From: Elysia marginata | Taxonomy: Eukaryota; Mollusca; Gastropoda; Plakobranchidae | Assembly (NCBI GenBank): GCA_019649035.1 | Contig: BMAT01010395.1 | Coordinates: 1-64,000, forward strand | Length of the DNA stretch: 64,000 bases | Direction: 5' to 3' | In this document: piece by piece, positions 23,471 to 32,749 of the stretch | How positions within the stretch are numbered: the stretch's first letter is position 1 | How the letters are laid out: the number at the start of each line of letters is the position of its first letter | Made by a program: the position numbers and the translations under genes | The notes under the pieces: model-generated | Database searches by the model: none | What the model was told of the DNA's origin: nothing | Seen by the model: the letters and a program-made list of their open reading frames with translations, nothing else

Positions 23471-25753
23471 ATGGCAAGAAGTGAAAAAACTGTAAGTCGG
23501 ATTAAAGCCATAGACGAAACTATTAAGGAGATAGTCAGAAGCGAAATTAAGCGGTTAGGCAATGGAGCCGATCTCAACCATATAGATGTTTCTTGTGTTA
23601 CTAATATGAAGAATTTGTTCCGCTCATCAAAATTCGACGGAGATGTATCTAAATGGGACGTATCTAATGTTACCGATATGGCGGAAATGTTCTCTATGAC
23701 CCCCTTTAACGGAGATGTATCTAAATGGGACGTGTCTAGTGTTCACAATATGTCGCTCATGTTCGAGAGCTGCGATTTCGACGGAGATTTATCTAAATGG
23801 GACGTATCTAATGTTACCAATATGGCGGACATGTTCCGTATTAGCTACTTCAAAGGAGATATTTCTAAATGGGACGTATCTAATGTTACGAATATGTATA
23901 ATATGTTCAACTCATCAAGATTCAACGGAGACATTTCTAAATGGGACGTGTCTAATGTTACCAATATGGCGGGTATGTTCTCTTTCTCCATTTTCAAAGG
24001 AGATATTTCTAAATGGGACGTGTCTAATGTTACCAATATGGCGGAAATGTTCTACGGATCCATTTTCAACGGAGACCTTTCAAATTGGGACGTGTCTAAT
24101 GTTACCAATATGACGGGTATGTTCTCTTTCTCCATTTTCAAAGGAGACCTTTCAAATTGGTACGTATCTAATGTTAGATCCATGCGGTATATGTTTTTTA
24201 GAACCAAATACATCGGAGACCTTTCGTCTTGGAATGTGTCATATAGGTGCGACACAAAAAATATGTTCAGTTATGGAACTCCCTATTTACCAGAGTGGTA
24301 CATAAAAAAAACTTCTGCTAAAGCTCAACCGTGGGTTAAATCTCATATAAACCGAGCGGTTAAAAAGGTTACTAAAAAGCGGGTTACAGCTCCTAAAAAA
24401 ACAGCGGCTAAAAAGGCAACAGGTGGTGTAATCCTTTTCAAAAGTGATAAGCCGGGAGAGGAACCCATAAAAATCCTTGAATATTCCAGAACTAGTGAAG
24501 AGATCACACCGCCAAAAGAATTAGAAGCCCCAAAGGTTACTAAAAAGCGGGTTACAGCTCCTAAAAAAAGAGCGGTTAAAAAGGTTACTACCAAAAGGGC
24601 TACAGCCCCAAAGGTTCAAAAAAAGCGGGTTACAGCTCCTAAAAAAAGAGCGGCTAAAAAAGTTGCTACCAAAAAGGCTACAGCCCCGAAGGTTACTAAA
24701 AAGCGGGTTACAGCTCCTAAAAAAACAGCGGTTAAAAAGGTTGACACCAAAAAGGCTACAGCCCAAAATAACGCCAAAAAAGTACTCAAATTTAACCCAA
24801 GCATGGAGGTCTTGCGGTATTTTGTAAAAATGTATCAGGGAGGAAGTAAGCCAAACGAAGCCGGACTAATTTTATTTCTAAGGTATATGCAGTTGCGTAT
24901 TTTGAAAAAATTGATAACCTCCAAAAGCCCATATGCAGATTTGATAATGGAAATCCAAAAAGCCACAGTACACCGTAAAATCACGATGGAACTCATAGAA
25001 AAGGCTAGAAAAATAGTCGCTACGGAAAGGCTAGACCCGACCTTTAAAATAATAAGGAAGGCAGTTTACAGATCTCCTGAAGGCAAAGAAGAGTTGCGGC
25101 GGTCTCTAGCTAGGGTGAGGAAAAACAAATTGGTAAAAAGAGCGAATATTAGTAAAGACCCCGTGATGGGCTTGGGTATCGTCCCCGCCTCTCAACTGTT
25201 GGAGACTAATTTCAAATCTTGTGAAGTGGGGGAATTTAAAGGTGTTTTGGGGGAGGTGTCCCTTCCTTTTTCGCTTATCATCTCGGGGCTTCCGGGAGGC
25301 GGAAAGACGACTTTTGTAATGCAGATGGGTAAATATTTTTCAAACCAAGACAAAAAGGTATTGCTTGTAAACCATGAGGAGGGCTACGGCAAGACTATAC
25401 AAGACAAAATAAAAAGATTTACCCCAAACCTAGACAACTTTTTTATTACCGATGAGCTTCCTGAAAATTGGTCATTTTTTGACATTGTAATAATTGATAG
25501 TATCAATAGTTTGTCTATAGGCGTAGAAAAGTTTAAAAGCCTTTTGAAAGAGGGTAAGGAGACGGGGACGACCCTTTTAGCCATATTACAGGCGACAAAA
25601 ACGGGCAATTATAAGGGGAGCAGTGAGTACGAACACGAATGCCAAATATCGCTACATGCTAACAAAGGTAGAATTTCTGTGAAAAAAAATCGGTTTGGGG
25701 GGCATGGCGAATTTGTGGCTTATGCACCGCAATTGGAAACACAAAAATTATAA
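23471..25753 (+). CDS. DUF285 repeats fused to a Lys/Ala-rich tail and a RadA-like ATPase
   Basis: This 760-residue protein has three parts. Residues 1-275 share the N-terminal segment of the two small DUF285 proteins and carry nine or so DUF285 repeats (GDVSKWDVSNVTNM type). Residues 285-435 are histone H1-like, with repeated VTKKRVTAPKK units. The C-terminal part is a RecA/RadA-type ATPase: Walker A GLPGGGKTT near 606, Walker B FDIVIIDS near 672 and the RadA signature KNRFG near 739. It probably binds nucleic acid through the basic middle. Roles in recombination, replication or genome packaging are all possible. The fusion is unusual. Confidence 0.85.
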   Translation: MARSEKTVSRIKAIDETIKEIVRSEIKRLGNGADLNHIDVSCVTNMKNLFRSSKFDGDVSKWDVSNVTDMAEMFSMTPFNGDVSKWDVSSVHNMSLMFESCDFDGDLSKWDVSNVTNMADMFRISYFKGDISKWDVSNVTNMYNMFNSSRFNGDISKWDVSNVTNMAGMFSFSIFKGDISKWDVSNVTNMAEMFYGSIFNGDLSNWDVSNVTNMTGMFSFSIFKGDLSNWYVSNVRSMRYMFFRTKYIGDLSSWNVSYRCDTKNMFSYGTPYLPEWYIKKTSAKAQPWVKSHINRAVKKVTKKRVTAPKKTAAKKATGGVILFKSDKPGEEPIKILEYSRTSEEITPPKELEAPKVTKKRVTAPKKRAVKKVTTKRATAPKVQKKRVTAPKKRAAKKVATKKATAPKVTKKRVTAPKKTAVKKVDTKKATAQNNAKKVLKFNPSMEVLRYFVKMYQGGSKPNEAGLILFLRYMQLRILKKLITSKSPYADLIMEIQKATVHRKITMELIEKARKIVATERLDPTFKIIRKAVYRSPEGKEELRRSLARVRKNKLVKRANISKDPVMGLGIVPASQLLETNFKSCEVGEFKGVLGEVSLPFSLIISGLPGGGKTTFVMQMGKYFSNQDKKVLLVNHEEGYGKTIQDKIKRFTPNLDNFFITDELPENWSFFDIVIIDSINSLSIGVEKFKSLLKEGKETGTTLLAILQATKTGNYKGSSEYEHECQISLHANKGRISVKKNRFGGHGEFVAYAPQLETQKL

Positions 25754-25759
25754 AAAAAG

Positions 25760-26431
25760 ATGGCAAATTTTCAATTATATGCACCCAAATTATTAAAGCA
25801 CGAAGGGGGCTTCGTGCATCATAAAAACGATAGGGGTGGGGCAACTAACAAAGGCATCACGCTCCAAACTTGGGAGCGGTTTGGTGTAGACATCAACCAA
25901 GACGGTCGTAGGGACGTACGAGACTTGAGGCTCATTACAGATGCACAAGCTCTAGCCATATACAAAAGGCAATTTTGGGACAAGGTAAAGGGCGACCAGA
26001 TAGCCGACCAGAGCATCGCAGAGATCATATTTGACCACGCTGTAAATGCCGGGGTTTCACGCGCGTCCAAAATGGCGCAATATATACTCAATACTAGGTT
26101 TGAAAAGAGGCTAAGGGTAGACGGTATCATTGGCAAAAATACGCTGAAGGCAATTAATAGTTTGAGAGGAGGCAGTGCGCCTATGTTTTTCCAAATCTTT
26201 TTACAGATGCGGAGGCACTACTACAATTATTTAGCAAATGGTGAAGTCCCGAGAAGAATGGAGCGGTTCTTTTCAAAGGAGCTAAGGATCAGCCCGAGCA
26301 ATAGCCAAAAAACCTTTATCAATGGTTGGATAAAAAGAGTAGAGAGCTTTTCACCAGCGACTAAATTGTCGCTAGGACTAGGGTCGGCTTTGGCGATAGT
26401 AGGATTGATATATTTAGTAAAAAAGAAATGA
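25760..26431 (+). CDS. Glycoside hydrolase 108-type lysozyme with C-terminal membrane anchor
   Basis: This 223-residue muramidase has the GH108 catalytic start LLKHEGGFVHH with Glu at residue 15, then DRGGATNKGIT. A peptidoglycan-binding segment follows (RVDGIIGKNTLKAIN). A transmembrane helix ends the protein (LGLGSALAIVGLIYLVKKK). Soluble phage lysins lack such an anchor. The anchored form fits a virion membrane enzyme that opens the wall on entry. It lies in the virion cluster, not next to the holin-like gene. Confidence 0.85.
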   Translation: MANFQLYAPKLLKHEGGFVHHKNDRGGATNKGITLQTWERFGVDINQDGRRDVRDLRLITDAQALAIYKRQFWDKVKGDQIADQSIAEIIFDHAVNAGVSRASKMAQYILNTRFEKRLRVDGIIGKNTLKAINSLRGGSAPMFFQIFLQMRRHYYNYLANGEVPRRMERFFSKELRISPSNSQKTFINGWIKRVESFSPATKLSLGLGSALAIVGLIYLVKKK

Positions 26432-26435
26432 GGAT

Positions 26436-26981
26436 ATGAAGAAAATAGTAATATTATTGGCGTTGGCTTGGTTTGGATTTCAAACATTGAAGAGAAAGGG
26501 TCTTGAGGCAGTAGACCGTTTTTTGGACGATGATCCGGTAGTTTTTAACAAGATAGAGGGGCTAAGGCTTAGCGGTACAGACCTTTTAATGAATGTATTT
26601 TTGGACATCAAAAACCCCGCACCTTTAGGGCTAACAGTAGACGGGCTTTTGACCAAAATATATACCATACAAAACGGAGTAAAAAGTCCGTTGGCAACTA
26701 CAGACCCCGCCCAAAAGGGGCAAATAGAGGTAAAGCCCAAGAGCAAAACAACGATTGACTTCCCTCTCAATATAAGCTTGGCAGGGGGTATACTCAATAT
26801 CGCCAACTTGCTACGAACAGGTAAAATTTTGATTGAAATAACGCCAATTTTGACAGGAGTAGAAATCCCCCAAATCTCTTATGAGATGGATTTGGTAGGG
26901 CTTTTGAAAGATTACGGCAAGGGTAAGGTCATGGATATTTTGGATAGTTTGGGGGGGACAAAAAGGCGCGCGTATGTTTAG
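26436..26981 (+). CDS. LEA2/WHy-like beta-sandwich protein with N-terminal anchor
   Basis: This 181-residue protein has an N-terminal hydrophobic helix (KKIVILLALAWFGFQTL). A domain with the LEA type 2 pattern follows: LLMNVFLDIKNPAPLGLTV, a charged linker, then TTIDFPLNISL. LEA2 folds occur in membrane-linked proteins of many kinds. Here a virion or entry role is inferred from position, five bases after the anchored lysozyme. It overlaps the next gene by eight bases. Confidence 0.65.
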   Translation: MKKIVILLALAWFGFQTLKRKGLEAVDRFLDDDPVVFNKIEGLRLSGTDLLMNVFLDIKNPAPLGLTVDGLLTKIYTIQNGVKSPLATTDPAQKGQIEVKPKSKTTIDFPLNISLAGGILNIANLLRTGKILIEITPILTGVEIPQISYEMDLVGLLKDYGKGKVMDILDSLGGTKRRAYV

Positions 26982-27603
26982 TGTCATCAAAAAGGCGGTG
27001 CTATTGTATGCCGTAAATCTAGCTTTGAGATCCATTTGGGACGGATTTAGCGCGTCTAATGGGGACGGCTTGGGCTTTGTAGATAATTCCCAAAGGAAGG
27101 TAAAAGACGGCTCACAATACGACTATTTATTTCCCAAACCCAAATATACGGAGCTGGTGATTTTGGAAAATACGACCATTCACAACACTGTAAAATTTAT
27201 GCTGAAAAATGCCAAAAAATACGCGTGGCAGACGGCAAATATTAGCCGGTTATTATTGGGTAGCACGAGACTAGAGACCCTTCGAAGGGTTTTCAAATTC
27301 ACCTTCGACCATATCGCTTACAGATTAGATGACGATGAAACGGAACAGGTACGCACACCCGCCAGAACTTGGCACGACCGCAGGACGGGGGTAGATTGTG
27401 ATTGCTTTACCGTCTTTATAGCCTCTATCTTGGAAAACCTAAAAATACATTACAAAATGAGGGTTGCAGACTACACAGGCAATGGCTTCCAACATATCTA
27501 TATAGTCGTGCCTGATGGCAATAAAGAGGTGTTTTTGGATCCGGTAATAAGGGAGTTCAATAGGCAAAAGCCATATTTAGAAAAAAAAGATTATGTACAG
27601 TAA
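26974..27603 (+). CDS. Transglutaminase-like cysteine protease-fold protein
   Basis: This 209-residue protein has RTGVDCDCFTVFIASIL (Cys142 or Cys144), FQHIYIVVP (His174) and VFLDPV (Asp189), in the Cys-His-Asp order of the transglutaminase-like fold. Members act as proteases or amidases. In a virion cluster it could be a maturation protease or a peptidoglycan amidase. The nucleophile cannot be chosen between the two Cys by eye. It overlaps both neighbours. Confidence 0.75.
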   Translation: MFSVIKKAVLLYAVNLALRSIWDGFSASNGDGLGFVDNSQRKVKDGSQYDYLFPKPKYTELVILENTTIHNTVKFMLKNAKKYAWQTANISRLLLGSTRLETLRRVFKFTFDHIAYRLDDDETEQVRTPARTWHDRRTGVDCDCFTVFIASILENLKIHYKMRVADYTGNGFQHIYIVVPDGNKEVFLDPVIREFNRQKPYLEKKDYVQ

Positions 27604-29911
27604 TTATTCAAATTTAAGGAAAAGACAAGAGGAAAAGGGGTTGGGGATTGCCCCATTGGTAGCAGCGGCGGTTATCGGTGGCGTCGTAAAGGGGGTTTCA
27701 TTGATTTTTGGCGGGATCCAAGCTAGAAAGAAAAGGGATTTTCAGAGGGAGGTGATGAAGGAACAAGCAAGGCTTCAGAAAGAGGCGATCCAAGCACAAA
27801 AGGATTTGGAGAGTCAGCGTTTGAATGATGAAATAACCATTCAGAATAATGCAGAAAAAATAGCGGAAAGGGCAGAAGAAAGGGCAGAAAAAATAGCGGA
27901 AAACCGCCGTATTAAGTACAATGCCTTTTCAGTTATAGACAAAGTGAATTTTTTAGTTTCAGCTATGGACAAAATTTTGAACTCCGGCAAAAAAATGCAT
28001 GAAAGAATAGCGTCTATAAAAGATAACTTAGGGTTTTCTGTAGCTAAAGATAAATTTTCTGATATTGGGAGAAGGTATAGAAATATTTTGAGGGGAGTAG
28101 TAACGAGACAAGATACCCAATACAGCAATGTTTCAAATTTTAAAGGCGTCTTTTATTATTCTGATATAAAGAAAACAGCAGAGGAACTTTTCCGTAAAAT
28201 TATTGAGCTAGAGATTTTGGGTTATGATTTTACTTTACCACCTGATCTTAGAAATGGCTATCAAATTATTGATGGATATAATGAAAAAATAAAATATACC
28301 GTTTTTCTTAAAAGGAAATCTGAAATCACTTTTAGAGAAGGAGCTGTTGAGCCGTGGTTACATGACAACCCAAAGGAATATTTGACAGAAGAAATTGAGA
28401 TTAAGCTTGAAAGTAAAGATGGTAGAAGGTATCAAAGTCTAAGCGGAGACATAGAAAGAGCAGATGTTTTTTATGAAGACGAAAGAAAATTAATAGTTAA
28501 TTTGAGTAGAATATTAAAAGAGCTTAATGAACTAATAAAAGGAAGGATTGCTTTTGAAAAAAAGATTGACAGGAAAAAAAGATTGCTTTCAAGCAAAAAA
28601 TACTCAATCTACCCGCCGCAGGAATTAACCTCAAAAAGGATTAACGACTATAGTCAAAAAGAATATGAAGAACTTACGGATTATATAAACAGTGGCGAAT
28701 TTCTTTTAGCATACCTGATAGATAAAATAGAGACGGACGAACAGGCGTTTGGGGTTTTGATTTTGTTACATGTGTTGAGAGATAACGGCAATTCGTACAA
28801 GTTGAGCGGAACGGCTGATTTTTTAACAGAGTTCATTTACAATGACGGGCTTAAAAATGAAGCCGTTAATTTATTTTTAGAAAAAATTCCGGACTATTAT
28901 GATTATTCAGGGTCAAATCCAACGAATATTTTTGGAGGTTTCAAAAGTGATTATATTCTTTTGATTATAAACCCCAACACGACATTTAAAAGCGTCGAAG
29001 CTCTTTTGAGTGAAATCAAAAAAAGACAAACCGTCTCTTACTACCTCGCCTTTTTTGATAAGTGCGGAGAGGCGATAAAGAGAGCCAAATCCAATAGAAG
29101 GGAGTATCTCACTGGTCTTTTAATAGACTTTCTTATGAATAAGGAAAACCTAAGAATACCACATACGAAGGTAGACCAAGACGCGTTCTTTTTAAATATA
29201 AAAAACGGTTTAGATACTGAATTTACTAAAGACTTTAGTAGGGTGAGTGAAGGTATTTACAAAATTGTAGACTATACAGGTTTTCTAAATGCAGATTTTG
29301 TAGATGAGTTTGAAAAATACGCGATGGAAATAGACAAGTTGTTTATAAAGGGGGTGGGGAGCGAGGCATTAAAAAGAGCGTTTAGGGATTTTTTGAGACA
29401 AGAGCAAGAAAAATTTTTGTTGACAGAAGCAGACTTTCTAAGTGCCTCAAGAAAACTTTATGAAAATGGTTTTGATATTACAAAGTCTTCTCTTACGGCT
29501 GAAAGCCTCGCTTTGAGAATTAACTATTTGTGGGACACCCAAAAGGGAAAATACAAAGTTACAGACGAAGGCTATTTTGCCCTTTTGAACGCTTTGAGAA
29601 AGGTAACCGGAGACAACAAGAAGGCTGAAGCTATCGCTCAAAGTGAAAACGGTACTACGCCATCTAATACAACGGCTACCGCTGAAGACCCGGCAGATAA
29701 AAAAATAGTTGTAAATGAGGAAAAACTTCTCTCAAGAAGGGAGTTAACGCCGGAAGAATATGAGGCAGAAAAAAGAAAGCCCCAAAAGAAAACCCCACAA
29801 AAAAAGGAATTAGCAGATTATAGCAAAACGATAATGGGTGTGGGCGGTCTTATAGCTCTCGCCCTACTTTACAAAACTGTAAAAAAGAAAAAAGAAAATG
29901 AGACCGCATAG
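27593..29911 (+). CDS. Large membrane and coiled-coil virion-type protein
   Basis: This 772-residue protein has a hydrophobic N-terminal segment (GLGIAPLVAAAVIGGVVKG) and a long coiled coil rich in Glu, Lys and Arg (residues 40-105). A soluble middle follows, and a C-terminal transmembrane helix (TIMGVGGLIALALLYKTV) with a Lys tail. Two membrane contacts and size suggest a structural or DNA-entry protein. No enzyme motif was found. It shares the C-terminal helix-plus-Lys pattern with several neighbours. Confidence 0.65.
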   Translation: MYSNYSNLRKRQEEKGLGIAPLVAAAVIGGVVKGVSLIFGGIQARKKRDFQREVMKEQARLQKEAIQAQKDLESQRLNDEITIQNNAEKIAERAEERAEKIAENRRIKYNAFSVIDKVNFLVSAMDKILNSGKKMHERIASIKDNLGFSVAKDKFSDIGRRYRNILRGVVTRQDTQYSNVSNFKGVFYYSDIKKTAEELFRKIIELEILGYDFTLPPDLRNGYQIIDGYNEKIKYTVFLKRKSEITFREGAVEPWLHDNPKEYLTEEIEIKLESKDGRRYQSLSGDIERADVFYEDERKLIVNLSRILKELNELIKGRIAFEKKIDRKKRLLSSKKYSIYPPQELTSKRINDYSQKEYEELTDYINSGEFLLAYLIDKIETDEQAFGVLILLHVLRDNGNSYKLSGTADFLTEFIYNDGLKNEAVNLFLEKIPDYYDYSGSNPTNIFGGFKSDYILLIINPNTTFKSVEALLSEIKKRQTVSYYLAFFDKCGEAIKRAKSNRREYLTGLLIDFLMNKENLRIPHTKVDQDAFFLNIKNGLDTEFTKDFSRVSEGIYKIVDYTGFLNADFVDEFEKYAMEIDKLFIKGVGSEALKRAFRDFLRQEQEKFLLTEADFLSASRKLYENGFDITKSSLTAESLALRINYLWDTQKGKYKVTDEGYFALLNALRKVTGDNKKAEAIAQSENGTTPSNTTATAEDPADKKIVVNEEKLLSRRELTPEEYEAEKRKPQKKTPQKKELADYSKTIMGVGGLIALALLYKTVKKKKENETA

Positions 29912-31052
29912 AGGTTTGTCAGGGGTAGCAGATGACCGCATAATAGATGCATACAGCAGATTTATGTTATCGGCCATAAGTGAATGGGCGACAGCGACAC
30001 GAAACAAAGACACTTTTGAGGAGATTATTTACTCTGTGGATTCTGTTGAGATAGAAGATGTTATAGAAAAAGGGTGTTGTTTTGTTCCCTTAAGGATATT
30101 AAATTTTGATGCAACCAAAGAACTTAATCGTGAGGGTTTTTATAATACCTATTTTCGCTCCTTTTTCATAAATACAGCTGTATTTATTAGGAGATGTTTT
30201 GAAAAACAAACACCTCATATTGCCTTATTTTTTTTATTCTTCATTTCCACCAAAAAGGCAGATGCTTTCAATGACCTAATGTTATATATGAATAATTCGT
30301 ATCGGGATTATTACAAGAACAGGCTCTCCGATTTTCTAAAGAACCCACTAGATTACAGAGACTTTAAGGAGATGGATTTTGAAAAAGCCTTTAAAAATAG
30401 CTTTATGTTCATAACATTTAGCAAAAGCAATCTAAATATAGAAGAAGGAGAATTTAATTCTTTTTTGGGAGAAAAGGAAAAAGACTACATAACAACGGCA
30501 GAAGAGCTTTCCGCCACAGCCGAAAAGATATATAACAAAGATGAGGAGTTAGGGTTTAGTACAGATGACTTAGAAATATCTTGTTACGGATTCAAGTTTT
30601 CAAAGCTAGAAGGTAAAAAGTTTTTCACAGAAAATGGCTTTGGGGTGCTTTTGAAACTTTTGCGAGACAAGAAGCTAAGGGAACAAAAAGAAGCAGAAGC
30701 CAAAACAAAAATAAAAGAACTAAACGAAAAATTGGCTAAAAGTGAGGCAGAAGCATTGAAAATTTTGCGAGACAAAAGTTCTGAAAAGGAGAGCTTACAG
30801 AACGCTTTGACCACCGCAAACAATGAGAAGGCACAGTTACAAAATACGCTTAATACTTGCAGGTCTAACCTTTCAACGCTAACCAATCAATCTCAAGCTG
30901 ATCAAAACAAACAGCTTACAGAGGCAAAAACCAAAACCCTAAAAGAAAGAAAGGCTATCCCAAAACCAAAGGCTAAAAAAAACCCTTTGCTAGACCTTGC
31001 CATCAAAGTCGCTGGTTCTGTAATTGTCTACAAAATATTAAAGGAAAAATAA
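29898..31052 (+). CDS. Coiled-coil protein with C-terminal membrane helix, putative virion protein
   Basis: This 384-residue protein begins MRPHRGLSGVADDRI; the GLSG motif recurs in the minus-strand cluster. The C-terminal third is a coiled coil (residues 255-340), followed by a basic linker and a short hydrophobic helix (LLDLAIKVAGSVIVYKIL). It ends the plus-strand cluster and converges on the minus-strand genes after three bases. It overlaps the previous gene by 14 bases. Function unknown. Confidence 0.6.
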   Translation: MRPHRGLSGVADDRIIDAYSRFMLSAISEWATATRNKDTFEEIIYSVDSVEIEDVIEKGCCFVPLRILNFDATKELNREGFYNTYFRSFFINTAVFIRRCFEKQTPHIALFFLFFISTKKADAFNDLMLYMNNSYRDYYKNRLSDFLKNPLDYRDFKEMDFEKAFKNSFMFITFSKSNLNIEEGEFNSFLGEKEKDYITTAEELSATAEKIYNKDEELGFSTDDLEISCYGFKFSKLEGKKFFTENGFGVLLKLLRDKKLREQKEAEAKTKIKELNEKLAKSEAEALKILRDKSSEKESLQNALTTANNEKAQLQNTLNTCRSNLSTLTNQSQADQNKQLTEAKTKTLKERKAIPKPKAKKNPLLDLAIKVAGSVIVYKILKEK

Positions 31053-31055
31053 AGG

Positions 31056-31706
31056 CTATTCGTCCAAAGGGAATTTTTGCCCCTCCAATCTTTCGGTAAT
31101 GACTAAAAAATTATACGCCTCTTCCAAGAGCTCGTATTTTTTCTCATATCTATCCGGCTTGTAATTTGAGATGAAATCAACCTTTGCAGATTGTATAAAA
31201 ATATCAAAATTGCGGTGTGCATCTTCCTCTTTTATCCTTATAATAACCCCATAATAGAGATTGACGACAAAGCATACTCCGGGCTGTAATACAGGAAAGT
31301 CTACTATCCAATGCCTATATTTTTTTTGAAGACTGGCAAGGGATTTATCATCTAACGGGTCTGGTTTTTTGTTTTTTTCTAAAAAGATTTTGGCGTACCA
31401 CTCACAGGCAAAATTGCCTATTTTCTCCAAGCTCTTTTTTGTAGTCTCCCTATCATTGATCCAAGTACAGACAAGCCCGTAAGGGTGTTTTTTGTGAATA
31501 TTTACGGCATATCCATCAGCCTTCCCAAGACTTAAGAAATAGTTGTCCCGTGAGTTTAGATTTTGGAACTCCTTCACCACCCAACCTATTTTTTTTTTGA
31601 GGCTAAATACCATCGATGCATAATCCCAAAAAGGGACGCGCGCGGAGTAGATGAAAGGCGGTGATTTACCCATCATATCTATGGACTTATCAGCCCAAAT
31701 ATACAA
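31056..31706 (-). CDS. Hypothetical element protein (216 residues)
   Basis: This soluble protein has no recognised domain; notable segments are PPFIYSARVPFWDYASMVF and VCFVVNLYYGVIIRIK. It is the last gene of the minus-strand cluster and meets the plus cluster tail to tail. The frame is well supported by codon use and packing. Whether it is in the virion is unknown. Confidence 0.6.
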   Translation of the reverse strand: MYIWADKSIDMMGKSPPFIYSARVPFWDYASMVFSLKKKIGWVVKEFQNLNSRDNYFLSLGKADGYAVNIHKKHPYGLVCTWINDRETTKKSLEKIGNFACEWYAKIFLEKNKKPDPLDDKSLASLQKKYRHWIVDFPVLQPGVCFVVNLYYGVIIRIKEEDAHRNFDIFIQSAKVDFISNYKPDRYEKKYELLEEAYNFLVITERLEGQKFPLDE

Positions 31707-31733
31707 AATTTTTTGTTTTTTTTAGGTTTTATT

Positions 31734-32516
31734 TCAATCAAGCGAACGGTAAAATTCATCTTTCAAATCCGTCTCTATATCTGTAAATTTTAAAAGGGCT
31801 TTTTTTGTCTTAAATGCCCAGCCAGATATATATACAGGTAAATTATATGTGTATTTGGCTTCAAACCAACCGTATTTGCCTTCCATTTCCTCTTTTTCTG
31901 TTGCAAAATATTTTGGTTTCTCTTCTTTAGGGATCCTTGTCATATATACCCCCCTTTTTTTGCCATAGCTTCTTTGCAATTTGTCTATTCTTTTTTTGAG
32001 AGCCGCCCTTTTATCGTTTTCGTTTTCGTCTTTTTCCATACTATCTAGGTATTTTTTTTTAGACCCCTCCCAATTTGAAGATATTTCTGCGATTTGTTCC
32101 GCATTCAGATAATATGTTTTTTTCATTCCACCGCCATAAGATTGGGGTAGGCGACCGGCGTGGTGCCATTCCATAGCCGGGACATTATATTTGATGACTT
32201 TTTTGATAAAATCAGTGTCCTCTCCTGTTGCACTTTTGAACATTTGAACGACCTTACCGAAGGTTTCTTTGCCTTTGTCATGTTTTGCGTCTTCGTGCCT
32301 TCTAGATGCAAATTTGAACTCATCTAACCCGCCCCCAATATTAAAATTCTCAAAATTGTATTCCCTGTCCTTGTATTTGTTTGTAATGGTCATGAGTTTT
32401 TCGGCTTCACTTTTTGCTACTCCAGACAAGCCCTTGCCTTTGCTGTTTTTGAAAAGTTTCCAAAAAATAATAGTGGACAATGCCAATATCCCGGCTGTAT
32501 ATATATTTTTTTTCAT
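31734..32516 (-). CDS. Membrane-anchored hypothetical protein (260 residues)
   Basis: An N-terminal helix (IYTAGILALSTIIFWKLF) anchors the protein. KGKGLSGVAKSEAEK, with the same GLSG motif as the gene at 29898, follows it directly. The rest is charged and soluble, ending EFYRSLD. Its start overlaps the stop of the small holin-like gene by four bases. It is probably a virion membrane protein. Confidence 0.6.
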   Translation of the reverse strand: MKKNIYTAGILALSTIIFWKLFKNSKGKGLSGVAKSEAEKLMTITNKYKDREYNFENFNIGGGLDEFKFASRRHEDAKHDKGKETFGKVVQMFKSATGEDTDFIKKVIKYNVPAMEWHHAGRLPQSYGGGMKKTYYLNAEQIAEISSNWEGSKKKYLDSMEKDENENDKRAALKKRIDKLQRSYGKKRGVYMTRIPKEEKPKYFATEKEEMEGKYGWFEAKYTYNLPVYISGWAFKTKKALLKFTDIETDLKDEFYRSLD

Positions 32517-32749
32517 TTTATGCTTCCAATTAAAATTTTAGCAATATCTCCCAAACTTAGCCTGTCTGTAACAACAAGCCAAACAATCCACACGGTCGTA
32601 AGTTTCCCTAGTATTTCCAAAGCAAAAGCCAAAATAACCTCTGTCTTTGTGGCTTCTCCCCTTTTACTAAGAACAGTGTCTAGTGCGCTTACTTTTGCCT
32701 TTGTTTTTCTAATTTTTGGCAAAAGCCAATTCAATATATTTATTATCAT
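32513..32749 (-). CDS. Small membrane protein, holin-like
   Basis: This 78-residue protein has a hydrophobic helix (ILGKLTTVWIVWLVV) and a second weaker one, with charged ends, a layout seen in phage holins. It overlaps the methylase gene by about 40 bases and lies close to the M15 peptidase gene, which supports a lysis cassette. The holin assignment is inference. Confidence 0.5.
   Translation of the reverse strand: MIINILNWLLPKIRKTKAKVSALDTVLSKRGEATKTEVILAFALEILGKLTTVWIVWLVVTDRLSLGDIAKILIGSIK

Noticed and set aside
24343-24804. Minus-strand frames rich in FLGAVTRFLVT opposite the Lys/Ala tail
   Set aside because: They are reverse translations of the VTKKRVTAPKK repeats of the ATPase fusion.
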